Below, one piece after another: positions 26,800 to 35,272 of a DNA stretch of 64,000 bases. The stretch is from Nioella aestuarii (lineage in GTDB: Bacteria; Pseudomonadota; Alphaproteobacteria; Rhodobacterales; Rhodobacteraceae). The DNA is taken from the NCBI RefSeq assembly GCF_050896395.1, contig NZ_JBPBBA010000010.1, positions 31,458 to 95,457 of the forward strand, read 5' to 3'. The position numbers were made by a program, and so were the translations under genes. The notes under the pieces were generated by a model, which did no database searches, was not told the DNA's origin, and worked only from the letters and a program-made list of their open reading frames with translations. Numbering within the stretch: the stretch's first letter is position 1; each line of letters starts with the position of its first letter.

Positions 26800-26847
26800 A
26801 TGACCAGAACATTTGCCATGACCGTCTATTATCGCCCGTTCAAATAG
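26800..26847 (+). CDS. Putative Tyr/Phe leader peptide
   Basis: A 15-codon frame, MTRTFAMTVYYRPFK, ending TAG at 26845-26847. It contains two adjacent Tyr codons and two Phe codons, and ends inside mutually exclusive hairpins followed by a terminator. A shorter start at ATG 26818 (MTVYYRPFK) is possible; no strong Shine-Dalgarno is seen for either. Layout matches amino-acid leader peptides that control attenuation. It is 94 bases before the GNAT gene. Confidence 0.5.
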   Translation: MTRTFAMTVYYRPFK

Positions 26848-26901
26848 AGCGGCGGACCCATGTGCAGATAATGACAGACCGCCATCGAGGGCGGTTTTTT
26901 T
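26833..26901 (+). promoter_or_regulatory. Candidate ribosome-dependent attenuator with terminator
   Basis: Four segments can pair alternately: CGCC (26833-26836) with GGCG (26851-26854); GGCGG (26851-26855) with CCGCC (26879-26883, antiterminator); and ACCGCC (26878-26883) with GGCGGT (26890-26895) followed by TTTTTT (terminator, to 26901). The Tyr-Tyr codons of the leader frame sit immediately before the first segment, so a stalled ribosome would mask it and favour the antiterminator. Confidence 0.55.
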
Positions 26902-26941
26902 GTGTGATCCGGCTTTGGTGGTCCAAACCGGAGAAGACCGC

Positions 26942-27403
26942 ATGAGTATCAAACCAATCATCCGACCCGTCACGCCTCAGGATCTGGAGGCGCTGGCAGA
27001 TATGGTGCGCCATCTGGCGCGCTTTCACGGGGATGTCCCGTCAGTCACCACTGCAACTCTTGCCCGCGATTGTCTGGGGCAAGCGCCCTGGTTGCATGTG
27101 CTGGTCGCCGAAGTGAACGAGGCGCTTTGTGGATACGCTATGCTGTTCCCGCTGGCCCGTGCGCAGCATGGTGAAAGGGGCATGGATCTGCACCACCTGT
27201 ATGTTCACAAGGGTCTGCGCGGGCTTGGGATTGGCCGGGCCCTTGTCAGAGCGTCCGAGGCGCTGGCGGCAAGGCTTAATGCCCGGTTTCTGACCGTATC
27301 TGCAGTGCAGGAGAACGATGTGGCAGGGCAGACATACCTGTCGCTTGGGTTCGAAGAGGCGCCAAACACCGCGCGCAGGTTTCGACGGGAGCTTCCCGGC
27401 TGA
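26942..27403 (+). CDS. GNAT family N-acetyltransferase
   Basis: A 153-residue acetyl-CoA-dependent acetyltransferase. It starts MSIKPIIRPVTPQDLEALAD; the acetyl-CoA-binding motif A is LHHLYVHKGLRGLGIGRALV (residues about 82-101; R-G-x-G-x-G pattern) and the C-terminus has YLSLGFEEAPNTARRF. GGAGAAG upstream supports ATG 26942. The acceptor is unknown. If the upstream attenuator is real, expression responds to charged tRNA-Tyr or tRNA-Phe, hinting at aromatic amino acids or amines as substrates; this is inference. Confidence 0.85.
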   Translation: MSIKPIIRPVTPQDLEALADMVRHLARFHGDVPSVTTATLARDCLGQAPWLHVLVAEVNEALCGYAMLFPLARAQHGERGMDLHHLYVHKGLRGLGIGRALVRASEALAARLNARFLTVSAVQENDVAGQTYLSLGFEEAPNTARRFRRELPG

Positions 27404-27758
27404 CACAACTTTTGCGCACATTTGTATACCGTGGAGCTACGCGTTCTCTGATCGCATGGCTCCATATTTTGTTGCTTTGACAAGGGTTTGCCCTGCGTCT
27501 CCCGAGGAAAGGTTGGCGGTTTCTGGACACACGTGTTAGTTGTGACCAAGAAGAGCGGAATTGCGCCGCAGCCGGGTGTGGAAGTGCCGTTTTTGTACAA
27601 GAAGCGGAAGCCCCCCGGACTAAGGCTGGCCAAAGGGAGAGACTGACGACCAGACCCGGTTCATTTTTGGAAAAACACCTCCGGGAACGGCACGCAAAGG
27701 AGACAGGGGACCATCCAGTTGTAAAAAGTTTTTCCAAGATATCTGGGAGGAGAACTCT
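27404..27758. other. Intergenic region before the BCCT gene
   Basis: 355 bases with no secure gene. A GTG-initiated 34-codon plus-strand frame (27542-27646, start TKKSGIAPQPGVEV) has no ribosome site and is probably chance. The last part carries the promoter and GGGAGGAG ribosome site of the BCCT gene. Confidence 0.5.
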
Positions 27759-29408
27759 ATGGCAAAAACGCCCCCATTGATGGAATTGCCGATCAAGACC
27801 GCCGAGGGCGGCTTTTACGACGGCTTTAGCAAAGACGTTACGGTAACCGCAAAAATCCTGGTTGGTGCGCTGATCATCTGGGCCGTTGCATTTCCTGACA
27901 ACGCCGCCAGCGTGCTTGGCAGCCTCAACAGCTTCCTGCTGGCAAATTTCGCAACCTGGTACATCTGGGTCGTGGCCTTCTTCATCATCGTCTGCATCCT
28001 GCTGGCAATCGTGCCGTCTTCTGGGCGGCTGACACTGGGTCTTCCGGAAGACAAACCGGAATTCTCTAACTTCTCTTGGTTCTCGATGATGTTCGGGGCA
28101 GGGATCGGCATCGGGATGCTGACCTTTGCTACGGCAGAACCGATTTACCATTTCGCCACCAACCCCGATGTGATCATGGGGAGCGCCGAAGGGTCATCAG
28201 CCGAAAACGTGCGCAACGCCTATAAGTGGTCGTTCCTGCACTGGGGTATCGGGGCCTGGGCCTGCTATGCCTTGGTCGGTCTGGCGCTGGCCTATTTCTC
28301 GTATCGCCGCAATCTGCCGTTGACGATCCGCTCAGCCCTGGTGCCGCTCTTCGGGCGGTCGCTGTCGGGTACCCTTGGCCATGTCGTCGACATCGTTGCG
28401 GTTGTCGCCACAGTTCTGGGTGTGTCGCAAACGCTCGGCTTCGGGGTGAACCAGTTCGTTGCGGGCGTGCACCGCATCGGTCTGGGCGATTGGCTGCTGC
28501 GGGAAGATGGCAGTGCCTCGACCGCGGCGATCATCTTCGCGCTTCTGGTGATCATGGGGGCCTCGACCCTGTCGGCGCTGTCGGGTGTTGGCAAAGGCAT
28601 CAAGTGGCTGTCGAACATCAATATGGGGCTCAGCTTCTTCCTGCTGGCCTTCTTCCTGATCTTCGGCTCCACGTTCTTCGGCCTCCAGGCGCTGTTCGTC
28701 GGGATCTTTGACTACCTGGTCAACTTGCCGTCGATGCTGTTCACCGTTTGGCGTTCTGACGGCGTTGAGGGATCGGTGGCCAGCCAGCTGTCCGGCTGGC
28801 AGGGCGGATGGTCCGTCTTCTACTGGGCCTGGTGGATCGCTTTTGCCCCGTTCGTCGGCGTGTTCCTGGCACGTATTTCCCGGGGTCGGACCGTGCGGGA
28901 ATACGTTCTGGGTGCGATCATCATCCCATCGATGATGTGCTTTGTCTGGTTCGCCATCGTGGGTGGCACCGCGATCGACCTGTCGCTGAATGGCGATGCG
29001 GGCGATGCGATCACCGGCGCAGGTGCGGAGTCGCAGCTGTTTGCGATGCTGGATGTGATGCTGTCCTCTGGTCTTGCATGGGTCATGGCATTCATCGTCG
29101 TCATCCTGCTGCTGACCTATCTCGTAACCTCGGCAGACTCGGCTGTTCTGATCGTCAACACGATCAACTCGGGCGGTGATGAGGGGCCGAAGGGCCGCCC
29201 GCATATCATCTTCTGGGGCGCTGCCCTGGCGATGGTTGTTGGGGCTCTGCTGATCATCGGCGGGCTCGGGGCGATCCAGACCGCCATGGTCATCGGGGCG
29301 CTGCCCTTCAGCTTCGTGATGCTGTTGATGGGCTTTGCCGTGATCAAGGGCATTTGGCGCGACGCGATCCGTGAAAAGAACGGCGTCGAAAGCGTCTATC
29401 GCGAATAA
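27759..29408 (+). CDS. BCCT family transporter
   Basis: A 549-residue secondary transporter with 12 membrane helices, of the betaine/choline/carnitine family, which imports quaternary ammonium or sulfonium compounds with Na+ or H+. Family motifs: MFGAGIGIGMLTFATAEPIYH (the G-x-G-x-G segment of helix 3), FLHWGIGAWACYALVGLALAYF and WAWWIAFAPFVGVFLARISRGRTVREY (the Trp-rich helix 8 signature). Its position beside dmdA-acuI suggests DMSP or glycine betaine uptake, as for DddT, but specificity cannot be read from sequence alone. A terminator follows at 29431. Confidence 0.92.
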   Translation: MAKTPPLMELPIKTAEGGFYDGFSKDVTVTAKILVGALIIWAVAFPDNAASVLGSLNSFLLANFATWYIWVVAFFIIVCILLAIVPSSGRLTLGLPEDKPEFSNFSWFSMMFGAGIGIGMLTFATAEPIYHFATNPDVIMGSAEGSSAENVRNAYKWSFLHWGIGAWACYALVGLALAYFSYRRNLPLTIRSALVPLFGRSLSGTLGHVVDIVAVVATVLGVSQTLGFGVNQFVAGVHRIGLGDWLLREDGSASTAAIIFALLVIMGASTLSALSGVGKGIKWLSNINMGLSFFLLAFFLIFGSTFFGLQALFVGIFDYLVNLPSMLFTVWRSDGVEGSVASQLSGWQGGWSVFYWAWWIAFAPFVGVFLARISRGRTVREYVLGAIIIPSMMCFVWFAIVGGTAIDLSLNGDAGDAITGAGAESQLFAMLDVMLSSGLAWVMAFIVVILLLTYLVTSADSAVLIVNTINSGGDEGPKGRPHIIFWGAALAMVVGALLIIGGLGAIQTAMVIGALPFSFVMLLMGFAVIKGIWRDAIREKNGVESVYRE

Positions 29409-29430
29409 AGTGCTGTGATGCAGCGCTTGG

Positions 29431-29468
29431 AACCCCCGTCGCGAAACCGGCGGGGGTTTCTGTTTTCG
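29431..29468 (+). terminator. Terminator of the BCCT gene
   Basis: AACCCCCG at 29431-29438 pairs with CGGGGGTT at 29451-29458, followed by a T-rich tail (TTCTGTTTT). It starts 22 bases after the stop codon. Confidence 0.8.
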
Positions 29469-29646
29469 GTCTGCAATTGACCTGTGAACGGGACTGTCGT
29501 AGGCGTTTTTCGTCCCGTCTTTGTTACGGGGCTGCCGCTGATCCGGGTTCGGGTTGCCGGCTCGGCTGGAAGACCTGCCAGGATGGGAAACGCCCGCCTG
29601 GGGTCGGCGTGCCCCGGGCGTGGCAATGAGGAACTAGGATCAAAGA

Positions 29647-30873
29647 ATGACCCAACTGGATATCGACTGGGTGCGGGCGCAGTTCCCCGCCTTTTCACAA
29701 CCCTCTTTGCAGGGGCAGGCTTTCTTCGAAAATGCGGGTGGAAGCTACACCTGCAAGCAGGTGATCGATCGGCTGTTCCGTTTTTACACGGAACGCAAGG
29801 TGCAGCCTTACGCACCCTATGAGACAAGCCGCCTGGGCGGCGAAGAGATGGATGAGGCGCGTATCCGTTTGGCGGCGATGCTGGGCGTGGACACCGATGA
29901 GCTGAGCTTTGGCCCCTCGACCACGCAGAACACCTATGTGCTTGCGCAGGCCTTTCGGCAGCATCTTGGGGAGGGTGACGCAATTGTCGTCACCAATCAG
30001 GATCATGAGGCCAATTCCGGCCCCTGGCGGCGGCTGGCGCATGAAGGGATAGAGGTGCGCGAATGGCAGATCGACGCGGAAACGGGTCATCTGGACCCCA
30101 GGGCGCTTGCCCCGCTTCTGGCTGATGGCAAAGTCCGGCTGGTGTGCTTTCCGCATTGTTCCAACGTGGTCGGCGAGGTGAATGACGTCGCTGCAATCTG
30201 CGCGCAGGCCAGGGCCGCAGGGGCATTTACATGCGTTGATGGCGTCAGCTACGCGCCGCATGGGTTTGAGGATGTGGGGGCGCTCGGCGCCGATATCTAC
30301 CTGTTCTCGGCCTACAAGACCTATGGGCCGCATCAGGGCATCATGGTGATCCGCCGCGCACTTGGCGAGCTGCTGCCGAACCAGGGGCATTATTTCAACG
30401 AGGGATCTCTGTACAAACGCTTTACCCCGGCCGGCCCGGATCACGCGCAGGTCGCGGCCAGTGCCGGAATGGCGGACTACATGGAGGCGCTGTCTGCCCA
30501 TCATGGCGGACCATCCAGCGGCGTAGGGGCGGCACGCTTTGCCCATCAGCTGATGCGGGAACAGGAAGTATCATTGCTGGAGCCGCTGCTGGCGTATCTT
30601 TCGTCCAAGAACTCTCTGCGCCTGATTGGGTCGGCCTCTGCCACAGGCCGGGCCCCGACGGTGGCGGTCGCTCTGGACCGTGCAGGAGAGGGCGTTGCAG
30701 CAGATCTGGCGGCGCATGGCATCATGGCCGGTGGCGGCGATTTCTACGCCGTTCGTCCGCTTGGCGCCATGGGTGTTGATCTTGAGCGGGGTGTGCTGCG
30801 GCTCAGCTTCACCCATTATACGCATCACGGAGAAATTCAGCAGCTGATCGGTGCCCTCGATCAGGTTATCTGA
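29647..30873 (+). CDS. Aminotransferase class V / cysteine desulfurase-like PLP enzyme
   Basis: A 408-residue fold-type I PLP enzyme. It begins with the class V entry FFENAGGSYTCKQVIDRLF, has a substrate-phosphate loop SFGPSTTQNTYVLA, an Asp-binding CVDGVSYAPHGFED and the PLP lysine in LFSAYKTYGPHQG. It resembles SufS/CsdA-type proteins but the catalytic Cys loop of cysteine desulfurases is not evident, so isopenicillin-epimerase-like or another lyase activity is possible. It stands alone with a short gap before the photolyase. A second distant relative lies at 56019-57278. Confidence 0.82.
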   Translation: MTQLDIDWVRAQFPAFSQPSLQGQAFFENAGGSYTCKQVIDRLFRFYTERKVQPYAPYETSRLGGEEMDEARIRLAAMLGVDTDELSFGPSTTQNTYVLAQAFRQHLGEGDAIVVTNQDHEANSGPWRRLAHEGIEVREWQIDAETGHLDPRALAPLLADGKVRLVCFPHCSNVVGEVNDVAAICAQARAAGAFTCVDGVSYAPHGFEDVGALGADIYLFSAYKTYGPHQGIMVIRRALGELLPNQGHYFNEGSLYKRFTPAGPDHAQVAASAGMADYMEALSAHHGGPSSGVGAARFAHQLMREQEVSLLEPLLAYLSSKNSLRLIGSASATGRAPTVAVALDRAGEGVAADLAAHGIMAGGGDFYAVRPLGAMGVDLERGVLRLSFTHYTHHGEIQQLIGALDQVI

Positions 30874-30927
30874 TCCGCTTGACCGGCCTGTATTACGGTC
30901 TACCTGTCGCACAATAAGGGGCAGGAT

Positions 30928-32313
30928 ATGAGCGAAGCACCAATCCTTTACTGGATGCGCCGGGATTTCCGGTTACACGACAATCCGGCGTTGGCCTCAG
31001 CTGCCGGGCGGCCGGTCATTCCGGTGGTCATCCGGGATGCTACCGTGCGTGCACTTGGTGCGGCCCCTGCGTTCCGGTTCGGCCGGGCGGTGGAAGATTT
31101 TTGCAAAAATCTTGACCCGCGCGGTGGGCAGGTTGTCTTGCGCACGGGTGACGCGCTCGAGGTGCTGGAAGCGCTGATCGCAGAAACCGGCGCGACCCGC
31201 GTGGTGTGGAACCGGCTCTATGATCCGCAGGCACAGGACAGAGACAGCCGGATCAAGGCAGCGCTGAAAGCGAAGGGGATCGAGGTTGAAAGCTTCAATG
31301 CGCATCTTCTGTTCGAGCCCTGGACTGTGGAAACCGGAACCGGCGGCTTCTACCGGGTCTACACGCCCTTCTGGCGGGCGGTGAGGGACCGGGACGTTCC
31401 GTCGCCCATGGCCACCCCATCACTGGCTTTCCCTGACAGCTGGCCGAACAGCGAGCCCCTGGGGGATTGGGGCCTTGGCGCCAAAATGCAACGGGGTGCA
31501 GAGGTCGTTGAACGGCATTTCCTGCTTGGTGAGGCCGCGGCACTGAACCGGCTGACAACGTTTTTGGAGAACCGCGTTGCCCGTTACAAGGACGAGCGGG
31601 ATTTTCTTGATCTCGATGCGACATCTGGCCTTTCCGAGCCGCTGGCTTACGGTGAGATTTCTCCTCGCCAATGCTGGCACGCGGGCTGGCGCGCGATGGA
31701 CGGGGCTGGCGGCAAGGGGGCGGAACACTTTTTGAAAGAACTGGTCTGGCGCGAATTTGCCTACCATCTGATGTTCCATTCACCCCATATCCTGAAAGAC
31801 AGCTGGCGCCCGGAATGGGAATCATTCCCGTGGTCAGCAGAGGGTGACGGCGAGGTCGCAGAGCGTTGGCGGCGGGGCGAAACCGGGGTGGAAATCATCG
31901 ATGCCGCGATGCGAGAGCTCTATGTGACTGGCCGAATGCACAATCGGGCACGGATGTTGGTCGCGTCGTACCTGACCAAGCATCTGATGGTCGATTGGCG
32001 GGTTGGTCGAGATTGGTTTGCCGAGACATTGACCGACTGGGATCCGGCTTCGAACGCGATGGGTTGGCAATGGGTTGCCGGGTCAGGCCCCGATGCGGCC
32101 CCGTTCTTCCGCATTTTCAACCCCGAAACGCAGGCGGAGAAGTTCGACCGAAAAGGCGTCTACAGAAACCACTGGTTGCGCGGGGCCGGAGCGCGGGACT
32201 TTGCGGCTGCGATCCCCAAATCCTGGACCATCCGCGAAAACCCACGGCCGATGATCAGCCTGTCGGAAGGTCGGGAGAGGGCTCTTTCTGCGTACAAGGC
32301 ACTGAAAAGTTAA
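30928..32313 (+). CDS. phrB: Deoxyribodipyrimidine photolyase
   Basis: A 461-residue flavoprotein that uses blue light to split UV-induced pyrimidine dimers. The N-terminal antenna domain begins PILYWMRRDFRLHDNPALA; the FAD domain shows ELVWREFAYHLMFHSP, YVTGRMHNRARMLVASYLTK and DWDPASNAMGWQWVAGSGPD, the strongest photolyase/cryptochrome signature, with tryptophans of the electron-transfer chain. Length fits class I CPD photolyases. Its short distance (59 bases) to the cyclopropane-synthase-like gene suggests one stress-related operon. Confidence 0.94.
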   Translation: MSEAPILYWMRRDFRLHDNPALASAAGRPVIPVVIRDATVRALGAAPAFRFGRAVEDFCKNLDPRGGQVVLRTGDALEVLEALIAETGATRVVWNRLYDPQAQDRDSRIKAALKAKGIEVESFNAHLLFEPWTVETGTGGFYRVYTPFWRAVRDRDVPSPMATPSLAFPDSWPNSEPLGDWGLGAKMQRGAEVVERHFLLGEAAALNRLTTFLENRVARYKDERDFLDLDATSGLSEPLAYGEISPRQCWHAGWRAMDGAGGKGAEHFLKELVWREFAYHLMFHSPHILKDSWRPEWESFPWSAEGDGEVAERWRRGETGVEIIDAAMRELYVTGRMHNRARMLVASYLTKHLMVDWRVGRDWFAETLTDWDPASNAMGWQWVAGSGPDAAPFFRIFNPETQAEKFDRKGVYRNHWLRGAGARDFAAAIPKSWTIRENPRPMISLSEGRERALSAYKALKS

Positions 32314-32372
32314 TTTTCTTGCCAGAAAGCCGAGTTCGCGTTCATGATACGCTTGCGACAAGGGGATGGGAC

Positions 32373-33584
32373 ATGAGTGTCAAAACGACGACAGTCGGCG
32401 AAACCGATCTGCCGCGCTATTTTGCGCAGGTCTTCCAGACCGTAGGCAAATTGAAGAACGGGCGGTTGGAGTTCCACCTGCCAGATGGCCGTATCTTCAG
32501 AGCAGAAGGGGAGAACCCCGGACCGCTCGGAATCTGTGAGATCCATGACCCGGATGTCTTTGCCAGGCTGATCCGCGAGGGAGATCTGGGCTTCTGCGAT
32601 GCCTATCTCGAAGGGGGGTGGTCCACTCCGGATCTTCAGGCGCTGATGGATGCGGTCCATGCAGATAATGACGAGGTCTATGACGGATTCCTCGGCATGG
32701 CGCTGGTCCGGGCCTATGAGAAGCTGCGCTTCTGGATGCAGGGCAATTCCAAGCGTCAGGCCCGCAAGAACATCTCGTATCACTACGATCTTGGGAATGA
32801 ATTCTACGGGCTTTGGCTTGACGATACGATGACCTATTCTTCGGCCCTGTTCGATACCGGGCAGGAATCCACCGAGACCGCGCAGCGCGCAAAATATGCG
32901 GCGCTTGCGGATAAGATCGGGGTGAAACCGGGCGATCACCTGCTGGAAATCGGCTGCGGCTGGGGCGGTTTTGCGGAATACGCGGCCAAGGAACGGGGCG
33001 CGCGCATCACCGGTTTGACCATTTCCCAGGAACAACACGACTACGCCGTTGCGCGCATGGAGCGGCTGGGGCTGTCGGATCGGGTTGAAATCCGGATGCA
33101 GGACTATCGAGAAACGGAAGGCCAGTTTGATGGCATTGCGTCGATCGAAATGTTCGAGGCGGTGGGCGAGAAATACTGGCCGGTATTCTTCTCAACAGTG
33201 CGTGACCGGCTGAAGCCCGGCGCGGTGGCTGCCTTGCAGATCATCACCGTGCAGGACGCGCGTTGGCAGGTCTATAAGCGTGGTGTCGATTTCATTCAGA
33301 AATACATCTTTCCCGGTGGAATGCTGCCCTGTCCGTCCGTCCTGCGCCAGCAGGTGGACTCTGCCGGACTTACCTTTATCGGCAGCCATGAATTCGGGGA
33401 AAGCTACAGTCAGACCCTGCGCCGCTGGCATGAGACGTTCAACGACCGGTGGGACGATGTTGCAGCGCTTGGCTTTGACGACCGGTTCCGCCGGATGTGG
33501 AATTTCTACCTCACCTCTTGCGCTGCAAGCTTTCACAGCGGCAATACTGACGTGACGCAGATTTCCGTGACCAAACCGGGCTGA
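32373..33584 (+). CDS. Cyclopropane-fatty-acyl-phospholipid synthase family methyltransferase
   Basis: A 403-residue SAM-dependent methyltransferase acting on membrane phospholipid acyl chains or similar. The long frame opens far upstream, but ATG 32373 (MSVKTTTVGETDLPRYF) with AAGGGG upstream starts where family similarity begins. Motifs: NISYHYDLGNEFYGLWLDDTMTYSSALF, the SAM-binding LLEIGCGWGGFAEYAAKERG, then SIEMFEAVGEKYWPVFFSTV and QIITVQDARWQVYKRGVDFI, as in CFA synthases. It is followed after four bases by trgA. Confidence 0.9.
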   Translation: MSVKTTTVGETDLPRYFAQVFQTVGKLKNGRLEFHLPDGRIFRAEGENPGPLGICEIHDPDVFARLIREGDLGFCDAYLEGGWSTPDLQALMDAVHADNDEVYDGFLGMALVRAYEKLRFWMQGNSKRQARKNISYHYDLGNEFYGLWLDDTMTYSSALFDTGQESTETAQRAKYAALADKIGVKPGDHLLEIGCGWGGFAEYAAKERGARITGLTISQEQHDYAVARMERLGLSDRVEIRMQDYRETEGQFDGIASIEMFEAVGEKYWPVFFSTVRDRLKPGAVAALQIITVQDARWQVYKRGVDFIQKYIFPGGMLPCPSVLRQQVDSAGLTFIGSHEFGESYSQTLRRWHETFNDRWDDVAALGFDDRFRRMWNFYLTSCAASFHSGNTDVTQISVTKPG

Positions 33585-33588
33585 CCCC

Positions 33589-34032
33589 ATGCCAACTACC
33601 GCCAAACTCGTCGCCGCCGTTCTGTTTGCCATTGTCGGCTATTTTGCGGCGGATGCCTATGCGCAGACCTTGCCTCCGGGCCAGCCCCGGTTCTGGCTGA
33701 TCCCGATCGTGACCGTGCTTGGCATCGGGCAGGGCTGGATGACCATGGGGCGCAATGTGGGCGAGGGGATCTCCATGGCGATCACCACCGGGGTGCGCAC
33801 ATCTTTCATGATCGCCTTTTGGGCGGTGGCGATCTTTGGCATCTTCGAGATGTTCTACAGGTCCACCCGTCTGCGCTATGACGGGCCCGGTGAGGCGGTC
33901 ATCGCGGCGTTGGAGCTTTTGATGGATTATGGGCTGTCCGTCTTGACGGCGGTGCCCACGCTTATCATCTTGTTCGGGGGAGGCGCGGTTGCGGGGGTCG
34001 TAACCGAGTTTGTAAACCGCCGCTGGAGCTGA
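33589..34032 (+). CDS. trgA: TrgA family membrane protein
   Basis: A 147-residue inner-membrane protein with about four helices (AKLVAAVLFAIVGYFAADAY, WLIPIVTVLGIGQGWMTM, SFMIAFWAVAIFGIFEMFY, PTLIILFGGGAVAGVVTEF). TrgA with TrgB was described in Rhodobacter sphaeroides as a tellurite-resistance locus lying next to cysK; the same three genes are in the same order here, which supports the name. Mechanism is unknown. No signal-peptide cleavage site is obvious. Confidence 0.85.
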   Translation: MPTTAKLVAAVLFAIVGYFAADAYAQTLPPGQPRFWLIPIVTVLGIGQGWMTMGRNVGEGISMAITTGVRTSFMIAFWAVAIFGIFEMFYRSTRLRYDGPGEAVIAALELLMDYGLSVLTAVPTLIILFGGGAVAGVVTEFVNRRWS

Positions 34033-34041
34033 CCTGATCCA

Positions 34042-35157
34042 ATGACACCGCTGTTTTTCTTTGGCACGCTGCGGCATCAGCCGCTGCTGGATGTTGTCCT
34101 TGGCCGGCCCCTCACACCAGAGCCCGCCCAATTGCCCGGCTATCGCGTGGCCTGGGCCGAGGCGGAAAGTTTCCCCATGCTGGTCGAAGATGCGGGCAGC
34201 ATGGCAGAGGGCGTGCTGGCCCATGGGCTGACAGATCAGGACATTGCCCGGCTGAACTTCTACGAAGGCGCCTTTTCCTACGATCTGGTGGAGATTACAG
34301 CGCAAGGGGCAAATGGCCCGGTTCCTGCCCGTGTCTTCATGCCCAAAGATGCCCCTTGGCAGCCCGGTGCAGATTGGCAACTTCAGGATTGGGTCGACCG
34401 GTGGGGGGCTTTGACACTCATCGCTGCGGCCGAGGTCATGCGGGCTTTTGGCCGGGAAACCGCGTCACAGGTTGCGGCACGCTTTCCGATCATCCGCGCC
34501 CGTGCGCAGTCTTACGTGATGGCGCAGAACAGACGGCGACCAGTAACCGTGTCCAGCCCCCTGACACGAAACGATATTGAGCTGTCCTCGCTCGATTTCC
34601 CCTATGAAAAGTTCTTTGCCGTCGAAGAATACGAAACCCGGTTCCGCCGCTTTGATGGCCAATGGTCTGACACAGGTGCCCGTGCAATCTTTAACGTGGG
34701 CGACGCTGTGACCGTGCTGCCCTATGACCCGGTGCGCGACATGGTGATGCTGATCGAGCAGTTGCGTATCGGGGCCTATGCGCAGGGCGATCCGCAGCCG
34801 TGGCTTCTGGAACCGGTGGCGGGCATTGTCGATGCGGGCGAAAGCTATGAAGACACTGCCTATCGCGAAACCCGTGAAGAGGCGCATATCGAGTTGAGCG
34901 CATTGCATAAGGTTGCGGGTTACTACCCGTCACCGGGTGGCATTGCACAGTACCTTGTGTCTTATGTTGGCATCGCGTCGCTGGCCGATGACCGCAAGAC
35001 CGTGGGCGGGTTGGAAAGCGAAGGCGAAAACATAAGGAACCTTTTGGTGCCTTATGATCAGCTGGTTCAAATGCTGGAGTCAGGCGAGCTGGTGAACGCG
35101 CCCATGGTGATGTCGGTACAATGGCTGATGTTGAATCGTGACCGGTTGCGCGCATAG
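34042..35157 (+). CDS. trgB: TrgB: gamma-glutamylcyclotransferase-like plus NUDIX domain
   Basis: A 371-residue two-domain protein. Residues 1-110 are AIG2/GGCT-like (LFFFGTLRHQPLLDVVLGRP, LNFYEGAFSYDLVEI). Residues 190-371 are a NUDIX hydrolase of the ADP-ribose pyrophosphatase type; the NUDIX box reads GIVDAGESYEDTAYRETREE, continuing AHIEL (GX5EX7REUXEEXGU with minor change). In Rhodobacter trgB contributes to tellurite resistance. It follows trgA by nine bases. Confidence 0.87.
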   Translation: MTPLFFFGTLRHQPLLDVVLGRPLTPEPAQLPGYRVAWAEAESFPMLVEDAGSMAEGVLAHGLTDQDIARLNFYEGAFSYDLVEITAQGANGPVPARVFMPKDAPWQPGADWQLQDWVDRWGALTLIAAAEVMRAFGRETASQVAARFPIIRARAQSYVMAQNRRRPVTVSSPLTRNDIELSSLDFPYEKFFAVEEYETRFRRFDGQWSDTGARAIFNVGDAVTVLPYDPVRDMVMLIEQLRIGAYAQGDPQPWLLEPVAGIVDAGESYEDTAYRETREEAHIELSALHKVAGYYPSPGGIAQYLVSYVGIASLADDRKTVGGLESEGENIRNLLVPYDQLVQMLESGELVNAPMVMSVQWLMLNRDRLRA

Positions 35158-35272
35158 GCACATGCCGATTGCACCGCTACCTGCTTGAGTTTGGCGCTGT
35201 GCGCGCCTATCCCTTTTGAACACATGAGGCCGCGCGCTTGGCGGTTGAACGATATCCGCGGAGTGATCGGAC

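Noticed and set aside
27542..27646. 34-codon GTG-initiated frame
   Set aside because: No Shine-Dalgarno and no family feature; too short to support as a gene.
31866..32372. N-terminal extension of the cyclopropane-synthase-like protein
   Set aside because: This part overlaps the end of phrB in another frame; similarity to the family begins only at ATG 32373, which has its own ribosome site.
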